NCBI GenBank assembly: GCA_900770275.1
Contig: CAAGJS010000176.1
Coordinates: 1-18,371, forward strand
Source of the DNA: Erysipelotrichaceae bacterium
GTDB lineage: Bacteria > Bacillota_I > Bacilli_A > Erysipelotrichales > Erysipelotrichaceae
Direction: 5' to 3'
Length of the DNA stretch: 18,371 nucleotides
A program made the position numbers and the translations under genes. Positions 1-7,476 of the stretch are shown here, in pieces (positions within the stretch are counted from its first letter, which is position 1; each line of letters begins with the position of its first letter). The notes under the pieces were generated by a model that saw nothing but the letters and a program-made list of their open reading frames with translations, had not been told where the DNA came from and ran no database searches.

Positions 1-633
1 GACCTTCCGCTGCAGGCGCAGCAGAAGCTGATCGCCAATGCCATCATGAGCACACATCCCAAGGATCAGGTGCTGATTCAGGAGGGGCAGCCCATCGACT
101 CGATCATGATCATTCGGCGCGGACGCATCAAGATCCGCCGCATCGAAGCCAGCGGCCAGGAGCACGTCCTCGACATCCTGCATGACGGTCAGGCGATCTG
201 GCACGATATGTTCCTGGACAATCCGGTCTATCATTACTCCGTCGTCTGTCTGACCGATGTCGATCTTTGCGAAATAAGGAGAGAAGAGTTTCTCGCCCTC
301 CTCAAGCAGCAACCGGAGACGGCCATGCGTCTGATTCAGATCCTCAGCAGCGAACTTGCCGAAGCCAAGGAAAAGATTGTACTTCTTTCAATCCGCGATC
401 CAAAAGTACGTCTCGCCGGTTTTCTTCTGGATCGTGATACCCGCTGCATCGGTCCCTATATTCACATGCGTCTCGATGATATCGCGGCCTCTATCGGCTT
501 ACGTCCCGAGACTGTTTCCCGCAGCCTTTCGAAACTGGAAAAGGAAGGCATCATCAACCGCCTCGGTCAGGGGAAGCTTCAGGTCAAAGACCGCACAGCT
601 CTGCAGAAGCTTCTCGACGATAACGAAGAATAA
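1..633 (+). CDS. Crp/Fnr-family transcriptional regulator (5' end outside the window)
   Basis: The frame is open to base 1, and the residues before the first ATG (position 46) read DLPLQAQQKLIANAI, which fits the start of a cyclic-nucleotide-type beta-roll. The gene is therefore cut by the window edge and does not start at 46. The visible 210 residues hold a beta-roll effector domain (LIQEGQPIDSIMIIRRGRIKI), a long dimerisation helix and a C-terminal winged helix-turn-helix. The recognition helix RPETVSRSLSKLEKEG has E-x-x-S-R (codons at 508-522), the signature FNR-type proteins use to read TTGAT half-sites; CRP-type proteins use R-E-x-x-x-R. Only three cysteines are visible (C68, C75 and C134 counted from the ATG at 46), so an FNR-style 4Fe-4S cluster cannot be judged without the missing N-terminus. 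The pfl genes follow after 108 nt, with an FNR-type box between. It is probably a redox- or metabolite-sensing regulator of fermentation; the effector is unknown. Confidence 0.9.
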   Translation, partial: DLPLQAQQKLIANAIMSTHPKDQVLIQEGQPIDSIMIIRRGRIKIRRIEASGQEHVLDILHDGQAIWHDMFLDNPVYHYSVVCLTDVDLCEIRREEFLALLKQQPETAMRLIQILSSELAEAKEKIVLLSIRDPKVRLAGFLLDRDTRCIGPYIHMRLDDIAASIGLRPETVSRSLSKLEKEGIINRLGQGKLQVKDRTALQKLLDDNEE

Positions 634-649
634 AGAAAATACGCACTAT

Positions 650-663
650 TTGATTTCAATCAA
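650..663. promoter_or_regulatory. FNR-type operator TTGAT-N4-ATCAA upstream of pflA
   Basis: The sequence TTGATTTCAATCAA is a perfect match to the FNR consensus palindrome. It lies 16 nt after the stop of the Crp/Fnr-family gene and 78 nt before the pflA start. A weak extended -10-like element, TGGTAGCCT (683-691), would place the box about 41.5 bp upstream of a start near 698, the spacing of a class II activator site. The box is seen directly; the promoter assignment is inference. Confidence 0.7.
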
Positions 664-741
664 GGAATGTTCCATCCGCTGATGGTAGCCTCTCTTCTAG
701 AAAGACAAATCCACAGCGGTTTTCTTTCGGAGGCAACACAA

Positions 742-1521
742 ATGATTCAAGGAAGAATACACTCAACCGAAAGCTTCGGATCCGCCGATGGACCCGGCGT
801 CCGATTCCTCATATTCCTCAGCGGATGTAATCTGCGCTGCCGCTATTGCCACAACCCCGATACCTGGGCACGCCAAAGCAATGACCTGCGCACCGCCGAC
901 GAACTGCTCGATCAGGCGGAGCGCTACCGCCCCTACTGGGGAAAGGAAGGCGGAATCACGGTCAGCGGAGGCGAGCCGTTACTGCAGATCGACTTCCTGA
1001 TCGATCTTTTCCGCAAAGCGAAGAAGCGCAATATCTCAACCTGCATCGATACGGCCGGCCAGCCCTTCACAAGAGAAGAGCCCTTCTTCTCCAAATTTCA
1101 GGAGCTGATGCAGTATACCGACCTCCTGTTACTGGATATCAAGCACATTGATCCCTACCAGCACCGGCTTCTGACCGGAAAGTCGAACGAAAACATCCTC
1201 GACATGTTCCACTATCTCGATGAAATCAATAAGCCGGTCTGGGTACGCCATGTCCTGGTCCCCGGGATTACAGGCGACGACACCTGGCTCTTTCAGACGC
1301 GTGCCTTCCTGGCATCGCTCCATAACATAGATCGCATCGACGTCCTTCCTTACCATACGCTTGGGCTCCACAAATATAAGGCGCTCGGCATCCCCTATAC
1401 ACTCGAAGGCGTCGATCCACCAACAAAAGAACGCATCGAACACGCAAAGAAGATACTCAGCGGAGAACTCACTCCGCCCATGATTCATACAGAACAAACA
1501 GAAAGAAGGCTGCACATATGA
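742..1521 (+). CDS. pflA: Pyruvate formate-lyase activating enzyme (radical SAM)
   Basis: This radical S-adenosylmethionine enzyme installs the glycyl radical on pyruvate formate-lyase. The Cys motif C-N-L-R-C-R-Y-C (CX3CX2C) is at residues 29, 33 and 36, the same numbering as the E. coli enzyme when the start is placed at 742. It is followed by HNPDTW and by the glycine-rich TVSGGEPLLQ, which contacts SAM. The start at 742 is preferred over an in-frame ATG at 667 because CGGAGG (728-733) sits 8 nt upstream and the protein then begins MIQGRIHSTESFG, as the family does. The 667 start would add 25 atypical residues and is too close to the FNR-type box. Length is 259 aa, normal for the family. 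The stop overlaps the pflB start (ATGA, 1518-1521), so the two are translationally coupled. Unusually, the activase precedes pflB; in E. coli it follows. Confidence 0.96.
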   Translation: MIQGRIHSTESFGSADGPGVRFLIFLSGCNLRCRYCHNPDTWARQSNDLRTADELLDQAERYRPYWGKEGGITVSGGEPLLQIDFLIDLFRKAKKRNISTCIDTAGQPFTREEPFFSKFQELMQYTDLLLLDIKHIDPYQHRLLTGKSNENILDMFHYLDEINKPVWVRHVLVPGITGDDTWLFQTRAFLASLHNIDRIDVLPYHTLGLHKYKALGIPYTLEGVDPPTKERIEHAKKILSGELTPPMIHTEQTERRLHI

Positions 1522-3788
1522 ACACACAGAACGCATGGAGATCATTCAAAGGAACACACTGGCAGAACGACGTTAACGTCCGCGACTTCATTCAGAACAA
1601 CTACACACCCTATGATGGCGACGAATCCTTTCTGAAAGGACCGACCGATCGCACCAACAAACTCTGGGCAAAGGTACAGGAACTCCAGAAAGAGGAACGT
1701 GCCAAGGGCGGCGTACTCGATTGCGAAACGGAAGTCGTCTCCGGACTCACCGCCTACGGCCCCGGCTATATCGATCCTGAGCTCAAGGATCTGGAACAGG
1801 TCGTCGGCCTCCAGACGGACAAGCCCCTGAAGCGTGCCTTCATGCCCTATGGCGGCATCAAGATGGCGGAAGAAGCCGCCGAAACCTATGGCTACCACGT
1901 CAACGACAAGTTCCACAAGATCTTTACCGAATATCACAAGACCCATAACCAGGCCGTCTTCGATGCATATACGCCCGAAATGAAGGCGGCCCGCCACAGC
2001 CACATCATCACCGGCCTGCCTGACACGTATGGCCGCGGAAGAATTGTCGGCGACTACCGCCGCGTAGCCCTCTATGGCATCGACTATCTGATCAAAGAGA
2101 AGAAAAATGATCTTGCCAACTGCGGCGACGGCACAATGACCGACGACATCATCCGCCAGCGCGAAGAGATTGCGGAACAGATCCGTGCCCTCGAAGGCAT
2201 GAAAAAGATGGCCGAAATCTATGGCTTCGACATCTCCAAACCTGCGGAAAACGCAAAGGAAGCGGTACAGTGGCTCTATTTCGGCTATCTGGCCGCCATC
2301 AAGACACAGAACGGTGCCGCCATGTCGGTTGGAAGAATTTCCACCTTCCTCGATATCTATCTGCAGCGTGACCTCAACGAAGGAACACTGACCGAGGAAG
2401 AGGCACAGGAACTGATCGACCATCTCGTTCTCAAGTTCCGTATGGTCAAGTTTGCCCGCATCCCGAGCTATAACGCCCTCTTCTCTGGCGATCCGGTATG
2501 GGCAACGCTCGAAGTAGCGGGTCTGGGCATGGATGGCCGCTCCATGGTCACAAAGAACGACTTCCGCTTCCTGCACACGCTGGAAAATATGGGACCGGCA
2601 CCGGAGCCGAACCTCACGGTTCTTTACAGCTCCCGCCTTCCGAAGACGTTCCGCGACTATGCGGCCCGCATCTCGATCCGCACATCGTCCATCCAGTATG
2701 AAAACGACGACGTAATGCGTCCGATCTGGGGCGACGACTACAGCATCTGCTGCTGCGTCAGCGCCACGGAAACCGGCAAAGAGATGCAGTTCTTCGGCGC
2801 CCGTGCCAACCTCGCCAAGTGCCTGCTCTATGCCATCAACGGCGGCAAGGATGAGAAGTTCCTCGACAAGAATGGCAACCATATGCAGGTAGGCCCCGAA
2901 TACGCTCCGATCACGTCGGACGTTCTCGACTACGATGAAGTGATGCACAAGTATGATCTGATGATGGACTGGCTCGCCGGCCTCTATGTCAATATCCTGA
3001 ACCTGATCCAGTACATGCATGACAAGTACTACTACGAAGCGGCGGAGATGGCTCTGATCGATACCGATGTGCGCCGCACCTTCGCAACGGGCATCGCCGG
3101 CTTCTCCCACGTCGTCGACTCGCTTTCCGCGATCCGCTATGCCAGGGTACATGTCATCCGTGACGAAAGCGGACTGGCTACCGACTTCCAGGTTGAAGGC
3201 GACTTCCCGCGCTATGGAAACGATGATCCGCGTGCCGATGATATTGCCGTATGGCTGTTAAAAACCTTCATCACCAAGATCAAGAAGCACCACACCTACC
3301 GCAACTCCGAGGCAACAACCTCGATCCTCACCATCACAAGCAACGTCGTCTATGGCAAGGCTACAGGCGCCCTGCCCGATGGACGCAAGGCATTTGAGCC
3401 TTTCTCCCCGGGTGCCAATCCTGCCTATGGCGCCGAAAAGAACGGCCTGCTCGCATCACTTAACAGCGTCGCCAAACTGCCGTATGAGTATGCGCTCGAC
3501 GGCATCTCCAATACGCAGACGATCAGCCCTTCGGCACTGGGCAACGATGAAGATCAGCGTACAAGCAACCTCGTCAACGTTCTGGACGGTTACTTCGATC
3601 AGGGAGCCCACCATCTCAACGTCAACGTCTTCGGCATCGATAAACTCAAGGATGCGATGGAACATCCTGAAAAGCCCGAATACGCCAACTTCACCATCCG
3701 CGTCTCCGGCTATGCCGTCAAGTTCATCGATCTGACCCGTGAGCAGCAGCTTGATGTCATCGCAAGAAATGCGCATATGAATCTGTAA
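1518..3788 (+). CDS. pflB: Formate C-acetyltransferase (pyruvate formate-lyase)
   Basis: The enzyme cleaves pyruvate with CoA to acetyl-CoA and formate during anaerobic fermentation in the cytoplasm. At 756 aa it is full length (the E. coli enzyme is 760). The glycyl-radical motif RVSGYAVKF is near the C-terminus with the radical glycine at Gly731. The catalytic cysteine pair is Cys412-Cys413 (codons 2751-2756), followed by V-S and then the conserved QFFGARANLAK. A third cysteine, Cys411, precedes the pair where E. coli has alanine. The sequence keeps the pyruvate formate-lyase pattern over the whole length, so a glycerol or choline glycyl-radical lyase is unlikely. It is the second gene of a pflA-pflB unit, with GAAGG 8-12 nt before the ATG inside pflA, and is followed by a terminator. 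Confidence 0.97.
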   Translation: MNTQNAWRSFKGTHWQNDVNVRDFIQNNYTPYDGDESFLKGPTDRTNKLWAKVQELQKEERAKGGVLDCETEVVSGLTAYGPGYIDPELKDLEQVVGLQTDKPLKRAFMPYGGIKMAEEAAETYGYHVNDKFHKIFTEYHKTHNQAVFDAYTPEMKAARHSHIITGLPDTYGRGRIVGDYRRVALYGIDYLIKEKKNDLANCGDGTMTDDIIRQREEIAEQIRALEGMKKMAEIYGFDISKPAENAKEAVQWLYFGYLAAIKTQNGAAMSVGRISTFLDIYLQRDLNEGTLTEEEAQELIDHLVLKFRMVKFARIPSYNALFSGDPVWATLEVAGLGMDGRSMVTKNDFRFLHTLENMGPAPEPNLTVLYSSRLPKTFRDYAARISIRTSSIQYENDDVMRPIWGDDYSICCCVSATETGKEMQFFGARANLAKCLLYAINGGKDEKFLDKNGNHMQVGPEYAPITSDVLDYDEVMHKYDLMMDWLAGLYVNILNLIQYMHDKYYYEAAEMALIDTDVRRTFATGIAGFSHVVDSLSAIRYARVHVIRDESGLATDFQVEGDFPRYGNDDPRADDIAVWLLKTFITKIKKHHTYRNSEATTSILTITSNVVYGKATGALPDGRKAFEPFSPGANPAYGAEKNGLLASLNSVAKLPYEYALDGISNTQTISPSALGNDEDQRTSNLVNVLDGYFDQGAHHLNVNVFGIDKLKDAMEHPEKPEYANFTIRVSGYAVKFIDLTREQQLDVIARNAHMNL

Positions 3789-3796
3789 GAGACAAG

Positions 3797-3851
3797 ACAC
3801 AGGAACCATAACGGCCGTCGCGGAATATCACTGCGGCGGCTTTTCCTGTGT
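3797..3851 (+). terminator. Rho-independent terminator after pflB
   Basis: An 8-bp stem, GCCGTCGC (3814-3821) with GCGGCGGC (3833-3840, one U-G pair), encloses an 11-nt loop and is followed directly by TTTT. A second perfect 9-bp inverted repeat, ACACAGGAA (3797-3805) and TTCCTGTGT (3843-3851), encloses the first. The outer arm overlaps the T-run, so the full structure can also pair on the other strand. It starts 8 nt after the pflB stop. Confidence 0.8.
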
Positions 3852-3867
3852 TCACTCAGGAAGAAAT

Positions 3868-3959
3868 GCCAACTTGCCGGGTAAAAATCTGCCAAATTGC
3901 CGAACGATTTCCCGCCATTTTGCCGAGTGAAAAGTCGCCAAATTGCCAAAAAATGATTT
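3868..3959. repeat. Four degenerate 23-bp tandem repeats
   Basis: Units start at 3868, 3891, 3914 and 3937, with an exact 23-nt period. Each begins GCCA and has a second TTGCC at positions 7-11 (GCCAACTTGCC, GCCAAATTGCC, GCCATTTTGCC, GCCAAATTGCC), followed by a variable A-rich or mixed 12-nt tail. The period is not a multiple of three, and the plus-strand reading of this stretch resembles no protein I know. The function is unknown; it could be a protein-binding array or a decayed intergenic repeat. Confidence 0.65.
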
Positions 3960-3977
3960 ATGCCTGCCAATAAGACA

Positions 3978-4030
3978 TAAAGAAAAGCCCATTGCCATGC
4001 GGAAAATCAACGATTCCCACAAGGCAATGG
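3978..4030 (-). terminator. Terminator downstream of the small minus-strand reading frame
   Basis: On the minus strand CCATTGCC (4030-4023) pairs with GGCAATGG (3996-3989). The stem extends inward through wobble pairs (TGTGGGAA against TTTTCCGCA), and GCTTTTCTTT follows. It lies 18 nt after the stop codon of the reading frame at 4049-4240, which suggests that this frame was or is a transcribed gene. Confidence 0.6.
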
Positions 4031-4048
4031 AACTGACAATGTCATCCC

Positions 4049-4240
4049 TTAATCTTCAATAAGTGAATGTTCCGCTGTCTTCAACACACCCTTAATAAGC
4101 TCTTCCTTCTTCTCGTTCAGATAACGCAGATTGGCATCGCAATAAAACAGATCTGTCGTTTCGCTGATCTCAGTTTCATTCATTTCTTTACTGACTACGT
4201 CGCCGATTCTTCCATTGGTCTGTACTATATTGCAAATCTC
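4049..4240 (-). pseudogene. Short orphan reading frame, probable gene remnant
   Basis: Between a TAG (4243-4241) and a TAA (4051-4049) lies a 63-codon frame reading EICNIVQTNGRIGDVV..., then KEMNETEISETTDLF and ending LKTAEHSLIED. The composition is protein-like: charged, with an amphipathic lysine/glutamate-rich helix near the end. The only ATG is internal (4183-4181), giving 44 aa without an evident ribosome binding site. An AGGAG lies at 4242-4238, but no normal start codon stands at the right distance. Upstream, two other minus frames are also open for some distance, as expected if an older, longer gene lost its 5' part by frameshift. I do not recognise the family. A terminator follows closely. 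The call as a remnant rather than a living small gene is a judgement. Confidence 0.4.
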
Positions 4241-4307
4241 CTATCGATGGTGGAAATATAGAGTATTCCTGTATTGTTTTCAATAGGCTTTGGAAGCACT
4301 CAGCCTT

Positions 4308-4340
4308 AGAAAAACGGTGTTTCTGCATGCAGAGACACCG
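4308..4340 (-). terminator. Terminator at the end of the opp operon
   Basis: The 26-nt inverted repeat at 4315-4340 (minus-strand arms CGGTGTCTCTGCA and TGCAGAAACACCG, one internal mismatch) is followed on the minus strand by TTTTTCTAAGG. It lies 42 nt after the oppF stop. The stem is nearly symmetrical, but the T-run is only on the minus-strand side. Confidence 0.85.
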
Positions 4341-4382
4341 CCTGATTCTTAATCACCTGTTACTGTTTGTTTTGTTATCTGT

Positions 4383-5336
4383 TCAGAAGGACATCTTCTG
4401 GGCCGACCACTTGGCGAACTCTTCGTCCGTAGCCAGAACGGAATGTGTCTTCGTAACGGCATGAATCGTACCCTTGCTGTAATCGACGCCTTCCTTGTCC
4501 TTATCGTAGGTCAGGGCAACTCTTGCCTTTTCTACGATCGGATTCGGATGCGGAATTGCGGAGAGAAGACTCTTCGTGTATGGATGAATCGGATTCGCGA
4601 AGATCTCATCCGTCGTGCCCGTCTCAACAATATATCCCAGGTGCATGACGCCGATGCGATCACTGATGTACTTGACCATCGCAAGATCGTGGGCAATGAA
4701 GAGATACGTAATGCCCATCTCTTCCTGCAGATCGCGCATCAGGTTGACAACCTGCGCCTGAATCGACATATCCAGTGCCGAGATCGCTTCATCCGCAATG
4801 ACCAGCTTCGGATTCATGACCAGCGCACGCGCAATGCCGATCCGCTGCCGCTGACCGCCGGAGAACTGCGACGGATAACGTGTCGCCTGTTCCCTGGAAA
4901 GTCCGACCTTATCAAGAATGGAAAGAACCTTCTCGTTCAGATCTTCTCTGTTCTTGTACAGATGATGAATCTCAAGACCCTCGGCAATGATTTCACTCAC
5001 CTTCTTGCGCGGATTCAGGGAAGCCATCGGATCCTGGAAGATCATCTGCATATTGGTACGCAGATATTCCTCATCCGCCTTTGACATCTTTCCACTGATA
5101 TCACGGCCATCGAAGATCACCTTACCGGCCGTAGGCTGGTAAAGACGGATAATTGCACGTCCCGTCGTCGACTTACCGGAACCGGACTCACCGACAAGGC
5201 CATACGTCTCACCCTTCCAGATATCGAAACTGATGCCGTCGACGGCCTTAGTTGTATAGGTACGGCTAATGCGGAAGTGCTGCTTCAGATTCTCCACATG
5301 CAGCAAAGGCTGCGCACTGTAATCAATTTCACTCAT
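4383..5336 (-). CDS. oppF: Oligopeptide ABC transporter ATP-binding protein OppF
   Basis: This is one of the two cytoplasmic ATPases that power peptide import through OppB and OppC. The Walker A motif GESGSGKST is at 49-57, the Q-loop is in FQDPMASLNPR (100-110), the ABC signature FSGGQRQ is at 158-164, and Walker B runs into DEAISALD (182-189). In the last motif Ala replaces the usual Pro after the catalytic Glu. The C-terminal extension with NPIHPYTKSLLSAIPHPNP (about 248-266) is the typical oligopeptide/dipeptide-transporter ATPase tail. At 317 aa the length is normal. The ATG overlaps the oppD stop by 8 nt, and AAGGAGG lies upstream inside oppD. It is the last gene of the operon and is followed by a terminator. 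Specificity (oligopeptide versus dipeptide or nickel) rests on the full set of genes and on OppA. Confidence 0.93.
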   Translation of the reverse strand: MSEIDYSAQPLLHVENLKQHFRISRTYTTKAVDGISFDIWKGETYGLVGESGSGKSTTGRAIIRLYQPTAGKVIFDGRDISGKMSKADEEYLRTNMQMIFQDPMASLNPRKKVSEIIAEGLEIHHLYKNREDLNEKVLSILDKVGLSREQATRYPSQFSGGQRQRIGIARALVMNPKLVIADEAISALDMSIQAQVVNLMRDLQEEMGITYLFIAHDLAMVKYISDRIGVMHLGYIVETGTTDEIFANPIHPYTKSLLSAIPHPNPIVEKARVALTYDKDKEGVDYSKGTIHAVTKTHSVLATDEEFAKWSAQKMSF

Positions 5337-6423
5337 CGAGATGCGCCTCCTTCTTCATCTTCTTCAAGCGCTCAATCAGCTGTTCCGGCGGATCGACCTT
5401 CGGCGCCCGCGGATCGCACAGCCACGATGCCACACGATGCTGGCCGCCGACATTGAACAGCGGCGGTTCCGCCTCATAATCAATCTTCAAGGCGTACGGA
5501 TTGCGGGGCGCAAACGCGTCGCCCACAATCGGCTCCAGCAGGTTGGGCGGCGTGCCCGGAATCGCAAACAGACGCTTCGAATTGGTATCCGTATCCGGCA
5601 TCGACGCCAGCAGGCCCCACGTATACGGATGACGCGGATCATAGAACACCTCATTGACAAGGCCCTTCTCAATGATTCTTCCCGCATACATGACATCCAC
5701 ATAGTCCGCAACCTTCGCCACAACGCCAAGGTCATGGGTAATATAGATGATCGACATCCCCTTCTTTTCCTGCAGACGCTTGATCAGCTCCAGAATCTTC
5801 GCCTGAATCGTCACATCGAGCGCCGTCGTCGGCTCGTCGCAGATCAGTACATCCGGATCACATGCCAGCGCAATCGCAATGACAACACGCTGACGCATAC
5901 CGCCGGAAAGCTGATGCGGATATTCCGCAAAACGCTTCTGCGGATTCTCGATACCGACTTCTTCAATCAGCTGCAGCGCACGCTTCTTCGCCTCTTCCTT
6001 GGACAGGTTGTTATGAACAATCATCGGCTCCATGATCTGCTTGCCAATGGTCATCGTCGGATCCAGCGACGTCATCGGATCCTGGAACACCATCGCAATA
6101 TGCTGACCATTGAAGCGGCGACGGATTTCCTTCTGCGAAAGCTTCGTCATATCGACCGTCTCACGCTCACCTTTTTCATTGGTAAACGTATAGTCGATGC
6201 GTCCGCTCTCAATATGTCCGTTGCTCGCCAGGATGCCCATGATCGCCTTCACGGTTACCGACTTGCCGGATCCCGATTCACCGACGATCGCAATCGTCTC
6301 GCCCTTATAGAGATCCATACGTACGCCGCGGATCGCATTCACCTTGCCCGCAGCGGTATCAAACGAGATATTGAGATCCCGGATACTGAGGACACGGTCT
6401 TCCTTTTTTCTTTTCTCACTCAT
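5329..6423 (-). CDS. oppD: Oligopeptide ABC transporter ATP-binding protein OppD
   Basis: This is the partner ATPase of OppF. Walker A is GESGSGKS at 48-55, the Q-loop is in FQDPMTSLDP (113-122), the signature is LSGGMRQ at 172-178, and Walker B leads into DEPTTALD (196-203). The tail RHPYTWGLLASMPD is characteristic of the OppD/DppD group, and the cysteine-containing C-terminal region (ASWLCDPRAPK) matches the family's oligopeptide/dipeptide C-terminal domain, though with fewer cysteines than the iron-sulfur versions. Length is 364 aa, with an insert (YTFTNEKGERETVDMTKL, about 78-95) between Walker A and the Q-loop. The start is supported by TAAGGAGG immediately upstream; the oppC stop is 11 nt before. 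Confidence 0.93.
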   Translation of the reverse strand: MSEKRKKEDRVLSIRDLNISFDTAAGKVNAIRGVRMDLYKGETIAIVGESGSGKSVTVKAIMGILASNGHIESGRIDYTFTNEKGERETVDMTKLSQKEIRRRFNGQHIAMVFQDPMTSLDPTMTIGKQIMEPMIVHNNLSKEEAKKRALQLIEEVGIENPQKRFAEYPHQLSGGMRQRVVIAIALACDPDVLICDEPTTALDVTIQAKILELIKRLQEKKGMSIIYITHDLGVVAKVADYVDVMYAGRIIEKGLVNEVFYDPRHPYTWGLLASMPDTDTNSKRLFAIPGTPPNLLEPIVGDAFAPRNPYALKIDYEAEPPLFNVGGQHRVASWLCDPRAPKVDPPEQLIERLKKMKKEAHLDE

Positions 6424-6434
6424 ATCCGGCCTCC

Positions 6435-7475
6435 TTAGCGATGCTGCTGGTTCGGGTCAAACGCATCACGCAGACCATCCGCAAACAGGTTGAAGCTCAA
6501 AACGAGCAGCGTCAGCACAACGATCGGACATGCAATCATGTACGGATAAACGGTAAACGACTTGTAGCCCTCCGAAATCAGGGAGCCAAGCGAAGCCATC
6601 GGCGCCGGAATACCAAGACCAATGAAGCTCAGGAATGCTTCCGTAAAGATCGCATTCGGAATCGAGAACATCGACATAACGATGACCTGACCGAAGATAT
6701 TCGGAAGAATCGACTTGAAGATAATCGCAAAATCCTTCGCACCCAGTGTCTTCGAAGCCAGAATGAATTCACTCTCCTTCAGCTTCAGCACCTCGGCACG
6801 CGCGATACGTGACATACCGATCCATCCCGTAATCATTAACGCAAAGATAATGGACCAGATACCGGAAGGCATCACCAGCTGCAGCAGCGTCACAACGACC
6901 AGCGTCGGAATACCGTTAAGAATCTCGGCAATCCGCTGCATCACCATATCAACCTTGCCGCCGAAGTAGCCCGAAATCAGACCGTAGGACAGACCGATCA
7001 CAACATCGATCAGCACCGCACTCAGCGCAATAATCAGCGAAATACGGGTACCTTCCCAGACACGCGTAAACAGATCACGTCCCTGCGTATCGGTACCGAA
7101 CCAGAAGTAGAGATCCTGGAACCCCTTCTCCACATACATGTCGCGGCCATTCCACTTACCGTTGAAACCAAGCCACGACAGACCCTTGATCCGCGGCGGA
7201 AGATCCTGCCACTGAATCTGAATATCGTCGTAGGCATGTCCCGAAATCATTGGGCCAATGATTGCCATAAAGATAATGACGGCAATAATGATCATGCCCG
7301 CAACGGCACCTTTGTTCTTCTTGAAGTTTGCCCACACATCGGCCAGATAGGAAGTCGACGCATACGTCTTGTCCATCAGACGCTCATTCTTCTGGACAAA
7401 GACGAAATCACTTTCGTCATAGTCGTTCTCAATGATGGGAACGTGCTTTTCAAAGTCCTTCGAAATCTCACTCAT
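6435..7475 (-). CDS. oppC: Oligopeptide ABC transporter permease OppC
   Basis: This inner-membrane permease pairs with OppB to form the translocation pore. After a cytoplasmic N-terminus of about 60 residues comes a first membrane span (AGMIIIAVIIFMAIIGPMI), an extracytoplasmic stretch, the family hallmark FGTDTQGRDLFTRVWEG and then the five-helix permease domain. The EAA loop FILASKTLGAKDFAIIFKS contacts the ATPases. The start is placed at 7475 (MSEISKDF, 346 aa), not at an in-frame ATG at 7523, because GGAAGG lies 8-9 nt upstream, the extra 16 residues are unlike the family, and the chosen ATG is 1 nt from the oppB stop. Confidence 0.92.
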   Translation of the reverse strand: MSEISKDFEKHVPIIENDYDESDFVFVQKNERLMDKTYASTSYLADVWANFKKNKGAVAGMIIIAVIIFMAIIGPMISGHAYDDIQIQWQDLPPRIKGLSWLGFNGKWNGRDMYVEKGFQDLYFWFGTDTQGRDLFTRVWEGTRISLIIALSAVLIDVVIGLSYGLISGYFGGKVDMVMQRIAEILNGIPTLVVVTLLQLVMPSGIWSIIFALMITGWIGMSRIARAEVLKLKESEFILASKTLGAKDFAIIFKSILPNIFGQVIVMSMFSIPNAIFTEAFLSFIGLGIPAPMASLGSLISEGYKSFTVYPYMIACPIVVLTLLVLSFNLFADGLRDAFDPNQQHR

Positions 7476-7476
7476 C

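Noticed and set aside
667..741. Upstream ATG of pflA adding 25 residues
   Set aside because: No ribosome binding site before 667. The added residues are unlike the family, and the start would sit 3 nt from the FNR-type box and upstream of the likely transcription start.
1542..3152. A 536-codon minus-strand open frame opposite pflB
   Set aside because: It is the antisense shadow of a strongly conserved gene. The translation is rich in Val/Ile/Asp/Gly without domains, and pflB on the plus strand is unmistakable.
3868..3959. CRISPR array for the 23-bp repeats
   Set aside because: Units abut without spacers, only an 11-bp core is conserved, and there are no cas genes.
4067..4261. Plus-strand 64-codon frame in the pflB-oppF spacer
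   Set aside because: No ribosome binding site. Its hydrophobic translation is the reverse of the charged minus-strand remnant, whose composition and downstream terminator are more gene-like.
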